Part shown: positions 1 through 5,603 of the stretch, piece after piece
Numbering within the stretch: the first letter of the stretch is position 1
How the letters are laid out: each line of letters opens with the position of its first letter
DNA from: Clostridia bacterium
GTDB lineage: Bacteria; Bacillota_E; RBS10-35; JAJYVN01
Length of the DNA stretch: 11,067 nucleotides
NCBI GenBank assembly: GCA_027335545.1
Contig: DAHWHV010000128.1
Location: forward strand, 1-11,067
Direction of reading: 5' to 3'
Notes under the pieces: generated by a model
Seen by the model: the letters and a program-made list of their open reading frames with translations, nothing else
The model's database searches: none
Told to the model about the DNA's origin: nothing
Made by a program: the position numbers and the translations under genes

Positions 1-264
1 CAGCAGCAGCGGCAGGCCGACCGCCGAGACAACGCCCAGCACAGCGGCCCACGCCCCATGCCGCCCTCGCAGGTGCCCCACCTCATGCGCCAGGATCGCC
101 CGCCGCACCGCCGCCTCCGCGCCCAGGAAGCCCGCCGTCACCTCTACCCGGCCGCGCCCCACACGGGCGTTGACCCCCGGCGCCCCCCACACCCCGACAC
201 GGACGCGCCCGCAGCCCATCCCCACCAGCGCCTCCCGTACCTCGGCCAGGGTCGTCACGGCCAT
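1..264 (-). CDS. M48-like zinc metallopeptidase, N-terminal part (runs off the window)
   Basis: This frame is open from ATG at 264 to position 1, giving 88 residues with no stop, so the gene continues outside the window. Residues 60-64 are HEVGH, an HExxH zinc-binding and catalytic motif, inside AILAHEVGHLRGRHG. An upstream segment, VNARVGRGRVEVTAGFL, resembles the 'NA..G..g.ivvt.GLL' strand and helix that precede HExxH in M48 (HtpX/Ste24-like) peptidases. A hydrophobic segment starts near residue 72 and is probably a membrane helix. The glutamate ligand expected downstream lies outside. The start is set by the ribosome binding site AGGAGGGGG, whose first bases lie in the stop codon of the coupling-protein gene (stop at 273-275). 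Translation is therefore probably coupled to that gene. An intact zinc peptidase fold is likely; its substrate, and any role in DNA transfer, is unknown. Confidence 0.8.
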   Translation of the reverse strand, partial: MAVTTLAEVREALVGMGCGRVRVGVWGAPGVNARVGRGRVEVTAGFLGAEAAVRRAILAHEVGHLRGRHGAWAAVLGVVSAVGLPLLL

Positions 265-275
265 ACCCCCTCCTA
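265..275 (-). promoter_or_regulatory. Ribosome binding site overlapping upstream stop codon
   Basis: On the minus strand this reads TAGGAGGGGGT immediately before the ATG at 264. The TAG is the stop of the coupling-protein gene and its last two bases begin the Shine-Dalgarno AGGAGG. This fixes the metallopeptidase start and implies translational coupling. Confidence 0.75.
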
Positions 276-2378
276 TCGCCGATACCCGCCGCGCCGGGGG
301 CCAGCGGCAGCACGGGGGGGGGCCGCCGGGGCCTCCTCCCCGGACACCATCTCCTCGGGCACTGTCTCCTCGAACGCTGCCTCCTCGGGCGCGGGAACCC
401 CCTCCGCCTCGTCCTCCTCCGCCCCGTCCTCTTCTTCCGCGACCGCCGGAATCACGGTTCCGACGCTGGCCGCCGTGCCGCCAGCGGGCCGCACAGCCTG
501 CCCCGGCACCCATTCCTCCACCGCCCCACAGGGCGCCGCCTCCGTCGGTGGGGCCAGCGGCATCGCCTCGTGCGCCGCCCGCCAACCACTCAAGTCGCAC
601 AGAGGCAGCCGCGCCGGGTACTGCCCCGCCTGCAGCAGCAACGAGTGCCCCAGGGGCCAACGCAGCACCTCGTCGGGCGTGAGCAGCGCCCGTGCGACGC
701 TCCCCTCCGTGCCGCCGCCCCCCCAACCCCCGGCCTTCTTTTGGACGCTGGTGCTGACCACGGTGTAGGTGCCCGCGCGATCGCTGATCGCCTTCGCCGT
801 CTCCAGGTCCGCCGCGCGCAGGAACAGCCACGTGTCGCAGTTGCCGGTCACCACCTCGCGCACCTTGGGACCGTACACGTGGTCGATCTGCGCCAGTGAT
901 TGCACCGCCAACACGAAGCGGATGCCCCGACCGGCGCTGACCGTCAGCTTCTCGGCGATGCCCGGCAGCTTGCCGACGTTGCCGAACTCGTCCAGCAGGA
1001 ACCACACGGGCACGGGCAGCCGCCCGCCGTTGGCCCGCGCCACCCCCGCCAGGGCGCTGTACACCTGTGTCACGTACAGGCTGGCAATGGGCCGCCGCGC
1101 CCCGGCCTCGTCCGGCAGCAGCAGGAAGATCGCCGTCGGCTTCCGCCCCGCGTCCGCCGGGTCGTGGTCGCTGCTGGCCGTCAGCCACGCCACGTCGGGG
1201 TCCGCGAACATCCGCAGGTTGGCCGCCGTCGAGGTGTAAATCGACGAGCGGGTGCGCGACTCCGACAGCGACGCGGTGCCATACGCCTTGCGCGCGGGGT
1301 GCGCGCCCCCCAGCGCCCGGAACCACTCATCCATCGCCTCGCCCCCCTGGCCGTCCCCACCCAGGTCCAGCAGGATGCGGTACATCGTCGCCGGGTGGCG
1401 CATGCCCCCCGGCGCCTCCAGCACCGTGCCCAGCGCCAGCGCGGCAATCGTCGACTCCGCCGACTGCGCCCACAGCGGGTCCGCGCTGCCCCCCGCGGCC
1501 TGGTCACTCACCGCCAGGGCGTTGCCCACCTCCCAGGCCAGGCGGCTGGCCTCCCCGTGGTCCCCCGCGTCCACCGCCCGCTGGATCGCCCCCAAGGGAT
1601 TCCACCGATTCCCGCGGCCCGGCTTCAGCAAGTCCAGCAGGACCACCCGGTAGCCCCGCGACCGCAGCCATTCCGCCGAGTGCCCGTACAATTCGCCCTT
1701 GGGGTCCGTGAGCACCATCGACTCCCCGCGATGCCCCAGGCACCACACCGTTGGCAGGATCACCCGCCGCGTCTTGCCGGCGCGCGTCGCCCCGATGATC
1801 ACGGCATGCGGATTGCCCACCTCGGCCCGCGTCACCCGGCCCCCCTTCCGCGCGGCCCCCACCACCAGGCCCGCGACCTCCGGCGCCGCCACCGTCACCC
1901 AGGCCGTCGTCGCGCCGAGTTCCCCCGCCTGCCGCCAACGGGTGCTGCCATGGGTCGGCGCCCGCCCCGCCCGCAGCCGCCCGGCGCCCCAAGGCGCCGG
2001 CCCAAACACCATCCGCCGCACGATCAACCCCGCCACCACCAACCACGGCACCTGGTACAGCAGGAAGGCCGGTTCCGGCCGCGTCCGCCAGATCCGCTTG
2101 GTGAGAGCCACCAGCGGTCTTGAACCATGCGCCAGAACGACGTGCAGCGGCATCGCCGGGTGGAACAGCGGCCAGACCATGCCCGGCGCCAACCACACCC
2201 ACGGCGTCAGCGCGAAGTCCAAACCCCAGAGGAACGACAGTGGCAGCAGCGCCAGGTACAGGCGGGCCATCGTGCGGCCAAACACCCGCCGCAGCAGCCA
2301 GTACCCGCCGCCCCAGATCGCCAGGCCAATCACGGCAATTTCGAGGCCCTCTACCCCGAGCACCGTCCACGTGTTCAA
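273..2378 (-). CDS. VirD4/TraG-family type IV coupling protein (conjugation ATPase)
   Basis: This 701-residue protein is a coupling ATPase that brings the relaxase-DNA complex to the inner-membrane secretion channel. With the TTG start, hydrophobic segments lie at about residues 8-28, 38-60 and 104-122, as in VirD4/TraG N-termini. Walker A is GATRAGKT (196-203), followed by VLTDPKGELYG (222-231), a hallmark of the family. Walker B is VWFLLDEFG (458-466), and AVQSLAQI (491-498) matches the conserved post-Walker-B segment. From about residue 605 the protein becomes an acidic, Pro/Ala-rich tail that is probably disordered. The TTG at 2376-2378 was chosen because AGGAGG lies 7 nt upstream and the first membrane helix begins just after it. 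An in-frame start at 2528 would only add a low-complexity Gly/Pro/Arg stretch. A C9 tract (314-322 on the plus strand) falls in the tail codons. The gene follows the relaxase and is coupled to the metallopeptidase. Family assignment is firm; the exact start is likely. Confidence 0.93.
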   Translation of the reverse strand: MNTWTVLGVEGLEIAVIGLAIWGGGYWLLRRVFGRTMARLYLALLPLSFLWGLDFALTPWVWLAPGMVWPLFHPAMPLHVVLAHGSRPLVALTKRIWRTRPEPAFLLYQVPWLVVAGLIVRRMVFGPAPWGAGRLRAGRAPTHGSTRWRQAGELGATTAWVTVAAPEVAGLVVGAARKGGRVTRAEVGNPHAVIIGATRAGKTRRVILPTVWCLGHRGESMVLTDPKGELYGHSAEWLRSRGYRVVLLDLLKPGRGNRWNPLGAIQRAVDAGDHGEASRLAWEVGNALAVSDQAAGGSADPLWAQSAESTIAALALGTVLEAPGGMRHPATMYRILLDLGGDGQGGEAMDEWFRALGGAHPARKAYGTASLSESRTRSSIYTSTAANLRMFADPDVAWLTASSDHDPADAGRKPTAIFLLLPDEAGARRPIASLYVTQVYSALAGVARANGGRLPVPVWFLLDEFGNVGKLPGIAEKLTVSAGRGIRFVLAVQSLAQIDHVYGPKVREVVTGNCDTWLFLRAADLETAKAISDRAGTYTVVSTSVQKKAGGWGGGGTEGSVARALLTPDEVLRWPLGHSLLLQAGQYPARLPLCDLSGWRAAHEAMPLAPPTEAAPCGAVEEWVPGQAVRPAGGTAASVGTVIPAVAEEEDGAEEDEAEGVPAPEEAAFEETVPEEMVSGEEAPAAPPRAAAGPRRGGYRR

Positions 2379-2391
2379 TCCTCCACCTCCT
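2379..2391 (-). promoter_or_regulatory. Ribosome binding site supporting TTG start of the coupling protein
   Basis: On the minus strand AGGAGG (2391-2386) is followed by TGGAGGA and then TTG at 2378, a spacing of 7 nt. This decides the TTG start over the longer in-frame ORF that opens at 2528. Confidence 0.65.
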
Positions 2392-2451
2392 CTCGGCTCT
2401 CGGCCCGATCCTCCTCCCCCCCGCAAGGCCGCCGCCCACCGGAAGGGCCGC

Positions 2452-2529
2452 GGCAGCACAGGGGGTTCCTGGGCCCCAGGGCCCCCGGCCCCCCCCCCCG
2501 GTGCTGCCTCTGTCCGCCGGGGCAGCACC
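2452..2529 (-). repeat. Hairpin and repeated GGCAGCAC boxes between relaxase and coupling-protein genes
   Basis: The 153-bp gap between the relaxase stop and the TTG start contains GGCAGCAC at 2452-2459 and 2521-2528, and its inverse GTGCTGCC at 2501-2508. GGTGCTGCC (2500-2508) and GGCAGCACC (2521-2529) form a 9-bp perfect stem with a 12-nt loop. A second short hairpin, CCTGGG-C-CCCAGG, is at 2468-2480, and a run of 11 C lies at 2489-2499. There is no T-tract, so this is not a classical terminator. It could be an attenuator or a processing site that sets the relative expression of the two genes. Confidence 0.5.
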
Positions 2530-2531
2530 GC

Positions 2532-3695
2532 CTACCGCGGCACCCCCAGCGCCACCGCCGCACGATCCGCCTGCGCCGCCTCGGCGGTCTCCTCTGCTTC
2601 GCGCGCCGCGTCCACCAACGCCCGCCGCGCCCCCTCCATCACCGACACGCTGCGCCCCCGTCCCAGGACCACGTGAGCGGCGGCCCGCCGGGCAGCCGCC
2701 GCAATCCTTCCCCGGCCCGCCGCTGCCCGCAGCACCTGCTGCGCCACGCGGTTCCGCACGTCGGCACGCGCCCTGGCCACCGCCGCGGGCACCCCCGCCT
2801 GCCCGTAGAGCCCGGCCAGCGCCGCCGCCGCCGCCTCAAACGCCGCCACCTCCGCCCGCAGCGCCTCCCGGCCAAGCAACCAGTCCGCCAAGGCAAGCGC
2901 CGCTGCCTTCCCCTCCGGCCGCTGGTACGCCAGGGCCACCCGCCCGTGCCCCGGCATGCTGCGGCCCAGCGCCCGCAGCCGCCGCCTCAGTTCCCCCAAG
3001 TCGGCGTCGCGCGGCACCACGACGAAGGCCGGCCGCCCCCCTGCGCCCGCCAGCACTTCGCGGGTGGCGGACAGCGCCGCGTCCCGCCTGGCCGTCCTCT
3101 CCGCCGCCAGCGCCCCCCGCATCGGCCCAAACACCTCTCGCGCCGTCGCCCGCCGCACCCGGCGCAGTTCATCGCGCGACAGCCGGGGAGGCCGCCCCGG
3201 CCCCCCGGCCCAGGCCAGCACGTGCAGGTGCGGCTGGGGCACCCCGCCCTTGCCAACCTTGTGGTGCATCGCCGCCACCCAGTGAAAGTCGCCCTGGCGC
3301 ATCCCCATCTCCTTCGCCGCCGCGGGCAGCCAGCGCCGCGCCAGGTCGCGCCACGCCGCCGCATCCTCACCCAGGCCAACGCGCGCCGCGTCCGGCCCGC
3401 GCATCGACAACACGACGTGCCAGTGCCACGGCGCCGCACCGATCTCCGCCATCGCCGCCGCCAGGTCGGGCGGGTTCGCTGCGTCCGGCCCAAACAACCC
3501 CGTGCTGCCAGGGCGTTCCGCGGCGTACTGCGCCAAACCAGCGGCGCCCTCCGCGCCCCGGCCCTCCTCCGCCAGCGCCACCCCGGGCCGCGTGGCCACG
3601 TACTGCGCCATCGTCCCGCCGCCGCGCTTCGCCCAGCGCCACATCAACACGAAGGGGGCGGCGCTGGACCACCCATCCCCGGCCACCCACGCCAC
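2532..3695 (-). CDS. MOB_L / MobP3-type conjugative relaxase
   Basis: This relaxase should nick the origin of transfer and stay bound to the 5' end of the transferred strand. Early YVATRPGV (Y32, the likely catalytic tyrosine region) is followed by RPGSTGLFG, then HVVLSMRGPDA (93-103). The metal motif region is FHWVAAMHHKVGKG...PHLHV, with H138, H144/H145, H156 and H158. This order (ATRPGV, GSxGLF, S(L/M)RxxDA, HxH) is the signature of MOB_L/MobP3 relaxases. After about residue 165 the protein is mostly Ala/Arg-rich helix, probably a DNA-contacting or coupling domain. At 387 residues it is close to the family's usual size. GTG at 3695 is taken as the start. GTG at 3686 is also possible and has better spacing (about 8 nt) from the AGGGGG box. 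The gene begins 10 bp after the RHH gene ends, consistent with an operon. Part of the gene (3002-3057) is duplicated at 5029-5084. Confidence 0.9.
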   Translation of the reverse strand: MAWVAGDGWSSAAPFVLMWRWAKRGGGTMAQYVATRPGVALAEEGRGAEGAAGLAQYAAERPGSTGLFGPDAANPPDLAAAMAEIGAAPWHWHVVLSMRGPDAARVGLGEDAAAWRDLARRWLPAAAKEMGMRQGDFHWVAAMHHKVGKGGVPQPHLHVLAWAGGPGRPPRLSRDELRRVRRATAREVFGPMRGALAAERTARRDAALSATREVLAGAGGRPAFVVVPRDADLGELRRRLRALGRSMPGHGRVALAYQRPEGKAAALALADWLLGREALRAEVAAFEAAAAALAGLYGQAGVPAAVARARADVRNRVAQQVLRAAAGRGRIAAAARRAAAHVVLGRGRSVSVMEGARRALVDAAREAEETAEAAQADRAAVALGVPR

Positions 3696-3705
3696 CCCCT
3701 ATCGC

Positions 3706-4233
3706 CTACTTGGCCCGGCCACCGCTGGTCGGCGCCGCCTTGGTCGGGGCCACCTTGGCCGCGCCGTTGCCCGCGGGCTCGCCGCGCAGACCACGTGCCA
3801 CCGGGGCCGCGCCGTTCCCCGCGCTGGGCACCTCAGGCGCGTCGTTCGGCGCGTGGTCCGCCGGGTCGTAGATCTCCTCGTCGCCCCACCGATCCGTGCC
3901 GCGCTGCTGCGCGTCCACCAGTGCCCGCGCCTTGGCCTGGCGGTACATCTCGTCGGGGTCCACGTCGAGAACCGTACCCACCACCACCGCCTGCGCCAGC
4001 CAGGTGGCGATGCCCGCCTGGATGAGCGTCTTGGCTTGAAGGGCGCGCACCGCAGCGAACTGCTTCTCCAGCGCCACCTCGATCAGCGGCAGTACCCGAG
4101 GGACTCCCTCTCGCGCCGCGTGTTCACGCACCGCGTCCCGCACGATGTCCAGGACCGATCGCCCGGTTGCCACGGCCTCCTGCTTGAGTGCCTCCGCATC
4201 CGCCGGTTCGAGCCGCAAATGGATCGGCTCCAT
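3706..4233 (-). CDS. Ribbon-helix-helix protein, probable relaxosome accessory factor
   Basis: This 175-residue protein begins MEPIHLRLEPADAEALKQEA and continues through VLDIVRDAVREHAA. A basic/hydrophobic beta strand followed by two helices is the Arc/CopG-type RHH fold. The middle part (about residues 45-115) is helical. The C-terminus is a low-complexity tail ending in KVAPTKAAPT-type repeats. Start ATG at 4233 is supported by GGGAGG 7 nt upstream; the frame is open to 4404, but nothing before 4233 looks conserved. The gene lies between the putative oriT and the relaxase and is first in the transfer operon. That is where relaxosome DNA-binding accessory proteins usually sit. I infer that it binds oriT repeats and represses its own operon. 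The RHH fold is fairly clear; the role is inferred from position. Confidence 0.75.
   Translation of the reverse strand: MEPIHLRLEPADAEALKQEAVATGRSVLDIVRDAVREHAAREGVPRVLPLIEVALEKQFAAVRALQAKTLIQAGIATWLAQAVVVGTVLDVDPDEMYRQAKARALVDAQQRGTDRWGDEEIYDPADHAPNDAPEVPSAGNGAAPVARGLRGEPAGNGAAKVAPTKAAPTSGGRAK
3727..3760 (-). repeat. 15-nt coding repeats (KxAPT units) at C-terminus of RHH protein
   Basis: On the minus strand two adjacent units, GCCAAGGTGGCCCCG and ACCAAGGCGGCGCCG, encode AKVAP and TKAAP. The same unit type occurs in the plus-strand gene at 7579-7623. Confidence 0.6.
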
Positions 4234-4251
4234 GCCCACCCCTCCCTCAGT

Positions 4252-4271
4252 CGGTGGTGCGTCGCCGCACC
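4252..4271. promoter_or_regulatory. Hairpin operator candidate upstream of the transfer operon
   Basis: GGTGCG (4256-4261), loop TCGC, CGCACC (4266-4271) form a 6-bp stem 23-38 bp before the RHH start. It is preceded by CGGTGG. The 12-mer CGGTGGTGCGTC (4252-4263) recurs exactly at 9645-9656, again in a small hairpin upstream of a minus-strand gene. Two promoter regions of one element sharing the site suggests a common regulator, possibly one of the RHH proteins. This is inference from position and identity only. Confidence 0.4.
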
Positions 4272-4365
4272 CCACCGCAAGTGAACCCCACCCCGAAAAG
4301 CCGCCCCACAGATTCCAGCGCCGCCATCCGCTGTTCCCCTCCGTGTTCGCCTCCATTTCGCGTTT

Positions 4366-4473
4366 GGACACACCGCGGACACACCGGGAACCGCTGGGCC
4401 ACAACGCTCCCCGCCCAAAACACCGGGGCGAACAGACACAAGGCAGGGGCTGGCGGACACATCGGCGGACACA
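4366..4473 (+). repeat. Direct GGACACA repeats in the oriT region
   Basis: GGACACAC occurs at 4366-4373 and 4378-4385 (within GGACACACCGC and GGACACACCGG). GGCGGACACA occurs at 4452-4461 and 4464-4473, and its inverse TGTGTCCGCC is at 4522-4531. The cluster lies between the transfer operon and the putative nic site, where relaxosome accessory proteins bind in known oriTs. Binding by the RHH protein is inferred. Confidence 0.6.
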
Positions 4474-4545
4474 GGCGAAGCCTTACTGCCCCAATGGATC
4501 GCGCAGGCTTTGCCTGCGCTGTGTGTCCGCCCCTATCCTGCTTGT
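4452..4545 (+). other. oriT: Candidate origin of transfer (oriT) with MOB_P-type nic sequence
   Basis: GCGCAGGC-TTT-GCCTGCGC (4501-4519) is a perfect 8-bp hairpin. It is enclosed by an outer inverted repeat, GGCGGACACA (4464-4473) and TGTGTCCGCC (4522-4531). TATCCTGC (4534-4541) follows directly, matching the IncP/RP4-type nic consensus YATCCTG|Y, with predicted cleavage between 4540 and 4541. The hairpin-to-nic distance of 21 nt is close to that of RP4 oriT as I recall it. Nicking the plus strand here would send the segregation and replication side in first and the transfer genes last, the usual polarity. Caveat: YATCCTGY also occurs by chance at 5658 and 6688, without a hairpin, so the call rests on the combination of hairpin, nested repeat and position beside the relaxase operon. 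Confidence 0.6.
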
Positions 4546-4676
4546 CCCCTCAGACACGAACGAATACGGCAGGGGGCACCATAGAATGGCAGCGGCGGGC
4601 CAATATCCCCGGGAGTTCTGCGGGGGTGCTGGGGGGTGCGACGGGGCCGCGATGGGGACCGGGGCACGGGTACGAC

Positions 4677-4790
4677 GGGAATTGGCACGGCAATGCTTCG
4701 CATGTCAATGCGGGGTAGGAGGGGTGCGGCGGGGGAGGGGGCATCGGCGGGAGTTGGCGGGACAACGCTTCGCCCGTCAATGCAGCGGGG
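4677..4790 (+). repeat. Pair of imperfect 35-bp direct repeats
   Basis: Copy 1 begins GGGAATTGGCACGGCAATGC at 4677 and copy 2 begins GGGAGTTGGCGGGACAACGC at 4749. They match at about 28 of 35 positions and are offset by 72 bp. Both carry GCTTCGC near the centre and GTCAATGC at the end. In copy 1 ATGC-TTC-GCAT forms a small hairpin. The function is unknown; single-strand priming sites or mobile-element relics are possible. Confidence 0.6.
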
Positions 4791-4908
4791 ACAGGGGCAG
4801 CGGCCAGCACGGGGGGGGAGGCGAAGCGGTGCCGGGAGGCGCTGGCGGGGTGTGCGCTAGGCCCGCTGGTCCTCCCCGGTATCCAGCGGCCAAGGGGCCG
4901 CGATTCAG

Positions 4909-4990
4909 GCGTTACTGCGGCCCCGGGAGCGTTACTCGCCGCGTTACCCGCTGCGTTACTCCCCTTGGGAGACACCGCTACTCGCGTTAC
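4909..4990 (+). repeat. GCGTTAC iteron array, candidate centromere or operator
   Basis: GCGTTAC occurs five times in direct orientation, at 4909, 4929, 4941, 4953 and 4984. The middle three are exact 12-bp tandem units: GCGTTACTCGCC, GCGTTACCCGCT and GCGTTACTCCCC. The outer two share the longer flank GCGTTACTGCGGCC. A period of 11-12 bp, about one helical turn, is what RHH-type ParR proteins use at parC centromeres. The RHH gene lies about 100 bp to the right. Replication iterons are the main alternative. Confidence 0.65.
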
Positions 4991-5028
4991 TGCGGCCTCG
5001 GGGAACGCGGGGGGGCCGGGCATCGCGC

Positions 5029-5084
5029 CGGCGTCGCGCGGCACCACGGCGAAGACCGGCCGCCCCCCTGCGCCCGCCAGCACC
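5029..5084 (-). repeat. 56-bp duplicated relaxase segment
   Basis: This matches 3002-3057 in the relaxase gene in the same orientation, with three mismatches in 56 bp. On the minus strand it reads in frame VLAGAGGRPVFAVVPRDA, against VLAGAGGRPAFVVVPRDA in the relaxase (residues 213-231). It begins 3 bp after the stop of the small RHH gene and has no other relaxase sequence around it. It is probably a remnant of a rearrangement. Confidence 0.8.
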
Positions 5085-5087
5085 TTG

Positions 5088-5342
5088 TCAATCGTCGCCC
5101 CAGGCCGCGTTGAGCCGCGACCCGTCTGCTGGCGGGGCCTCCACCGTCCCGCCGCTGCGCTGGGCCTCGATCCGCGCCAGGGCCTCCATCACGGGGCGCA
5201 GGGCCGCTTCGCGGTCGGCGGTTTCGTGTAGTGCCCGGCGCACGGCCTCGGCCCTGCCACACCGCCACCGCCGGCACAGGGCGTCCAGTTCCGCTTCCGC
5301 TCCCGGCCCCAAGCCCACGCACAACCGCGTCGCCCTCGCCAC
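5088..5342 (-). CDS. Small ribbon-helix-helix protein, probable ParR-like partition adaptor
   Basis: This 84-residue protein begins MARATRLCVGLGPGAEAELD and continues LCRRWRCGRAEAVRRALHETA. A short beta strand (TRLCVGL) followed by helix, turn (RCGR) and helix is a CopG/Arc-type RHH fold. The rest is a helix (about residues 41-60) and a polar tail. The start is GTG at 5342, with GGGGAGG about 9 nt upstream. Another frame opens with ATG 16 bp earlier, but its product is low-complexity Gly/Arg and less credible. The gene lies downstream of the ParM-like gene on the same strand, and short DNA repeats flank it on both sides. In type II partition systems the second gene encodes a small DNA-binding adaptor (ParR) that links the centromere to ParM filaments; many ParRs are RHH proteins. 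The ParR role is inferred from fold and position. A stand-alone repressor or antitoxin is possible, but no toxin is seen beside it. Confidence 0.7.
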   Translation of the reverse strand: MARATRLCVGLGPGAEAELDALCRRWRCGRAEAVRRALHETADREAALRPVMEALARIEAQRSGGTVEAPPADGSRLNAAWGDD

Positions 5343-5603
5343 CCTGCATCGCCTCCCCTGGCAGCCACGTCAACCGCTACAGCCTCAACGCCCCGCCCCT
5401 AGTTCGGCGGTAAAGTGGATGCCGCCCACGACGGGAAGGTGCGGGGGGTAGCATCCACTTCCGTCCCCAAGGCCACGATTCCCCTTGCGGCTGTAGGTGG
5501 GGGGGGGTGGCATCCACGCCAGTCCCTGGGCGGCATCCACTTCCGCCCCCGGCGCCCCGACCCCGTTGTGGCAGTAGAGGCGGGGCGTGCCGCCACCACA
5601 GGG
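5343..5603. other. Intergenic region between ParM-like and RHH genes
   Basis: No supported gene lies here. The region contains four GCATCCAC-centred boxes (5415-5540) and a G9 run (5499-5507). The 261-bp gap is unusually long for two genes of one partition operon, which usually abut, and fits a cis-acting site. Confidence 0.5.
5407..5547. repeat. Four GCATCCAC boxes, candidate centromere or operator
   Basis: The core GCATCCAC is at 5451-5458, 5510-5517 and 5533-5540, and inverted (GTGGATGC) at 5415-5422. The flanks are also conserved, with consensus GGGYGGCATCCACTTCCGYC. The inverted copy and the last copy share TGGGCGGCATCCACTT nearly exactly. Repeats of this form between a ParM-like gene and a small DNA-binding protein gene suggest a binding array for that protein. 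Confidence 0.65.

Larger units (their letters stand above)
4546..5087. other. Repeat-rich leading region without a supported gene
   Basis: No convincing coding sequence is seen. The longest minus-strand ORF (4550-5083) starts inside a copied relaxase fragment, lacks a ribosome binding site, and its residues simply reflect DNA repeats. The stretch holds two 80%-identical 35-bp repeats (4677-4790), a GCGTTAC iteron array (4909-4990), a G8 run (4811-4818) and the copied relaxase segment (5029-5084). If the oriT call is right, this is the first DNA to enter a recipient. Confidence 0.5.

Noticed and set aside
2379..2528. Longer coupling-protein start at 2528
   Set aside because: The extension is low-complexity with no family similarity, and the TTG at 2378 has an AGGAGG at ideal spacing. 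Kept as an open point in the findings.
2120..4025. Very long plus-strand ORFs across the transfer genes
   Set aside because: Pro/Arg/Ala-rich shadows of the high-GC minus-strand genes; the minus-strand frames carry recognisable relaxase and ATPase motifs.
4550..5083. Minus-strand ORF of 177 codons starting with a relaxase-like segment
   Set aside because: No ribosome binding site. After the copied 56 bp its translation is low-complexity and mirrors DNA repeats, so it is treated as a repeat region with a gene fragment.
5088..5342. Antitoxin of a toxin-antitoxin pair
   Set aside because: The RHH fold would allow it, but no adjacent toxin gene is visible and the neighbour is a ParM-like gene.
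4909..5540. CRISPR array
   Set aside because: The repeats are only 7-20 bp, unevenly spaced, partly inverted and without unique spacers or cas genes.
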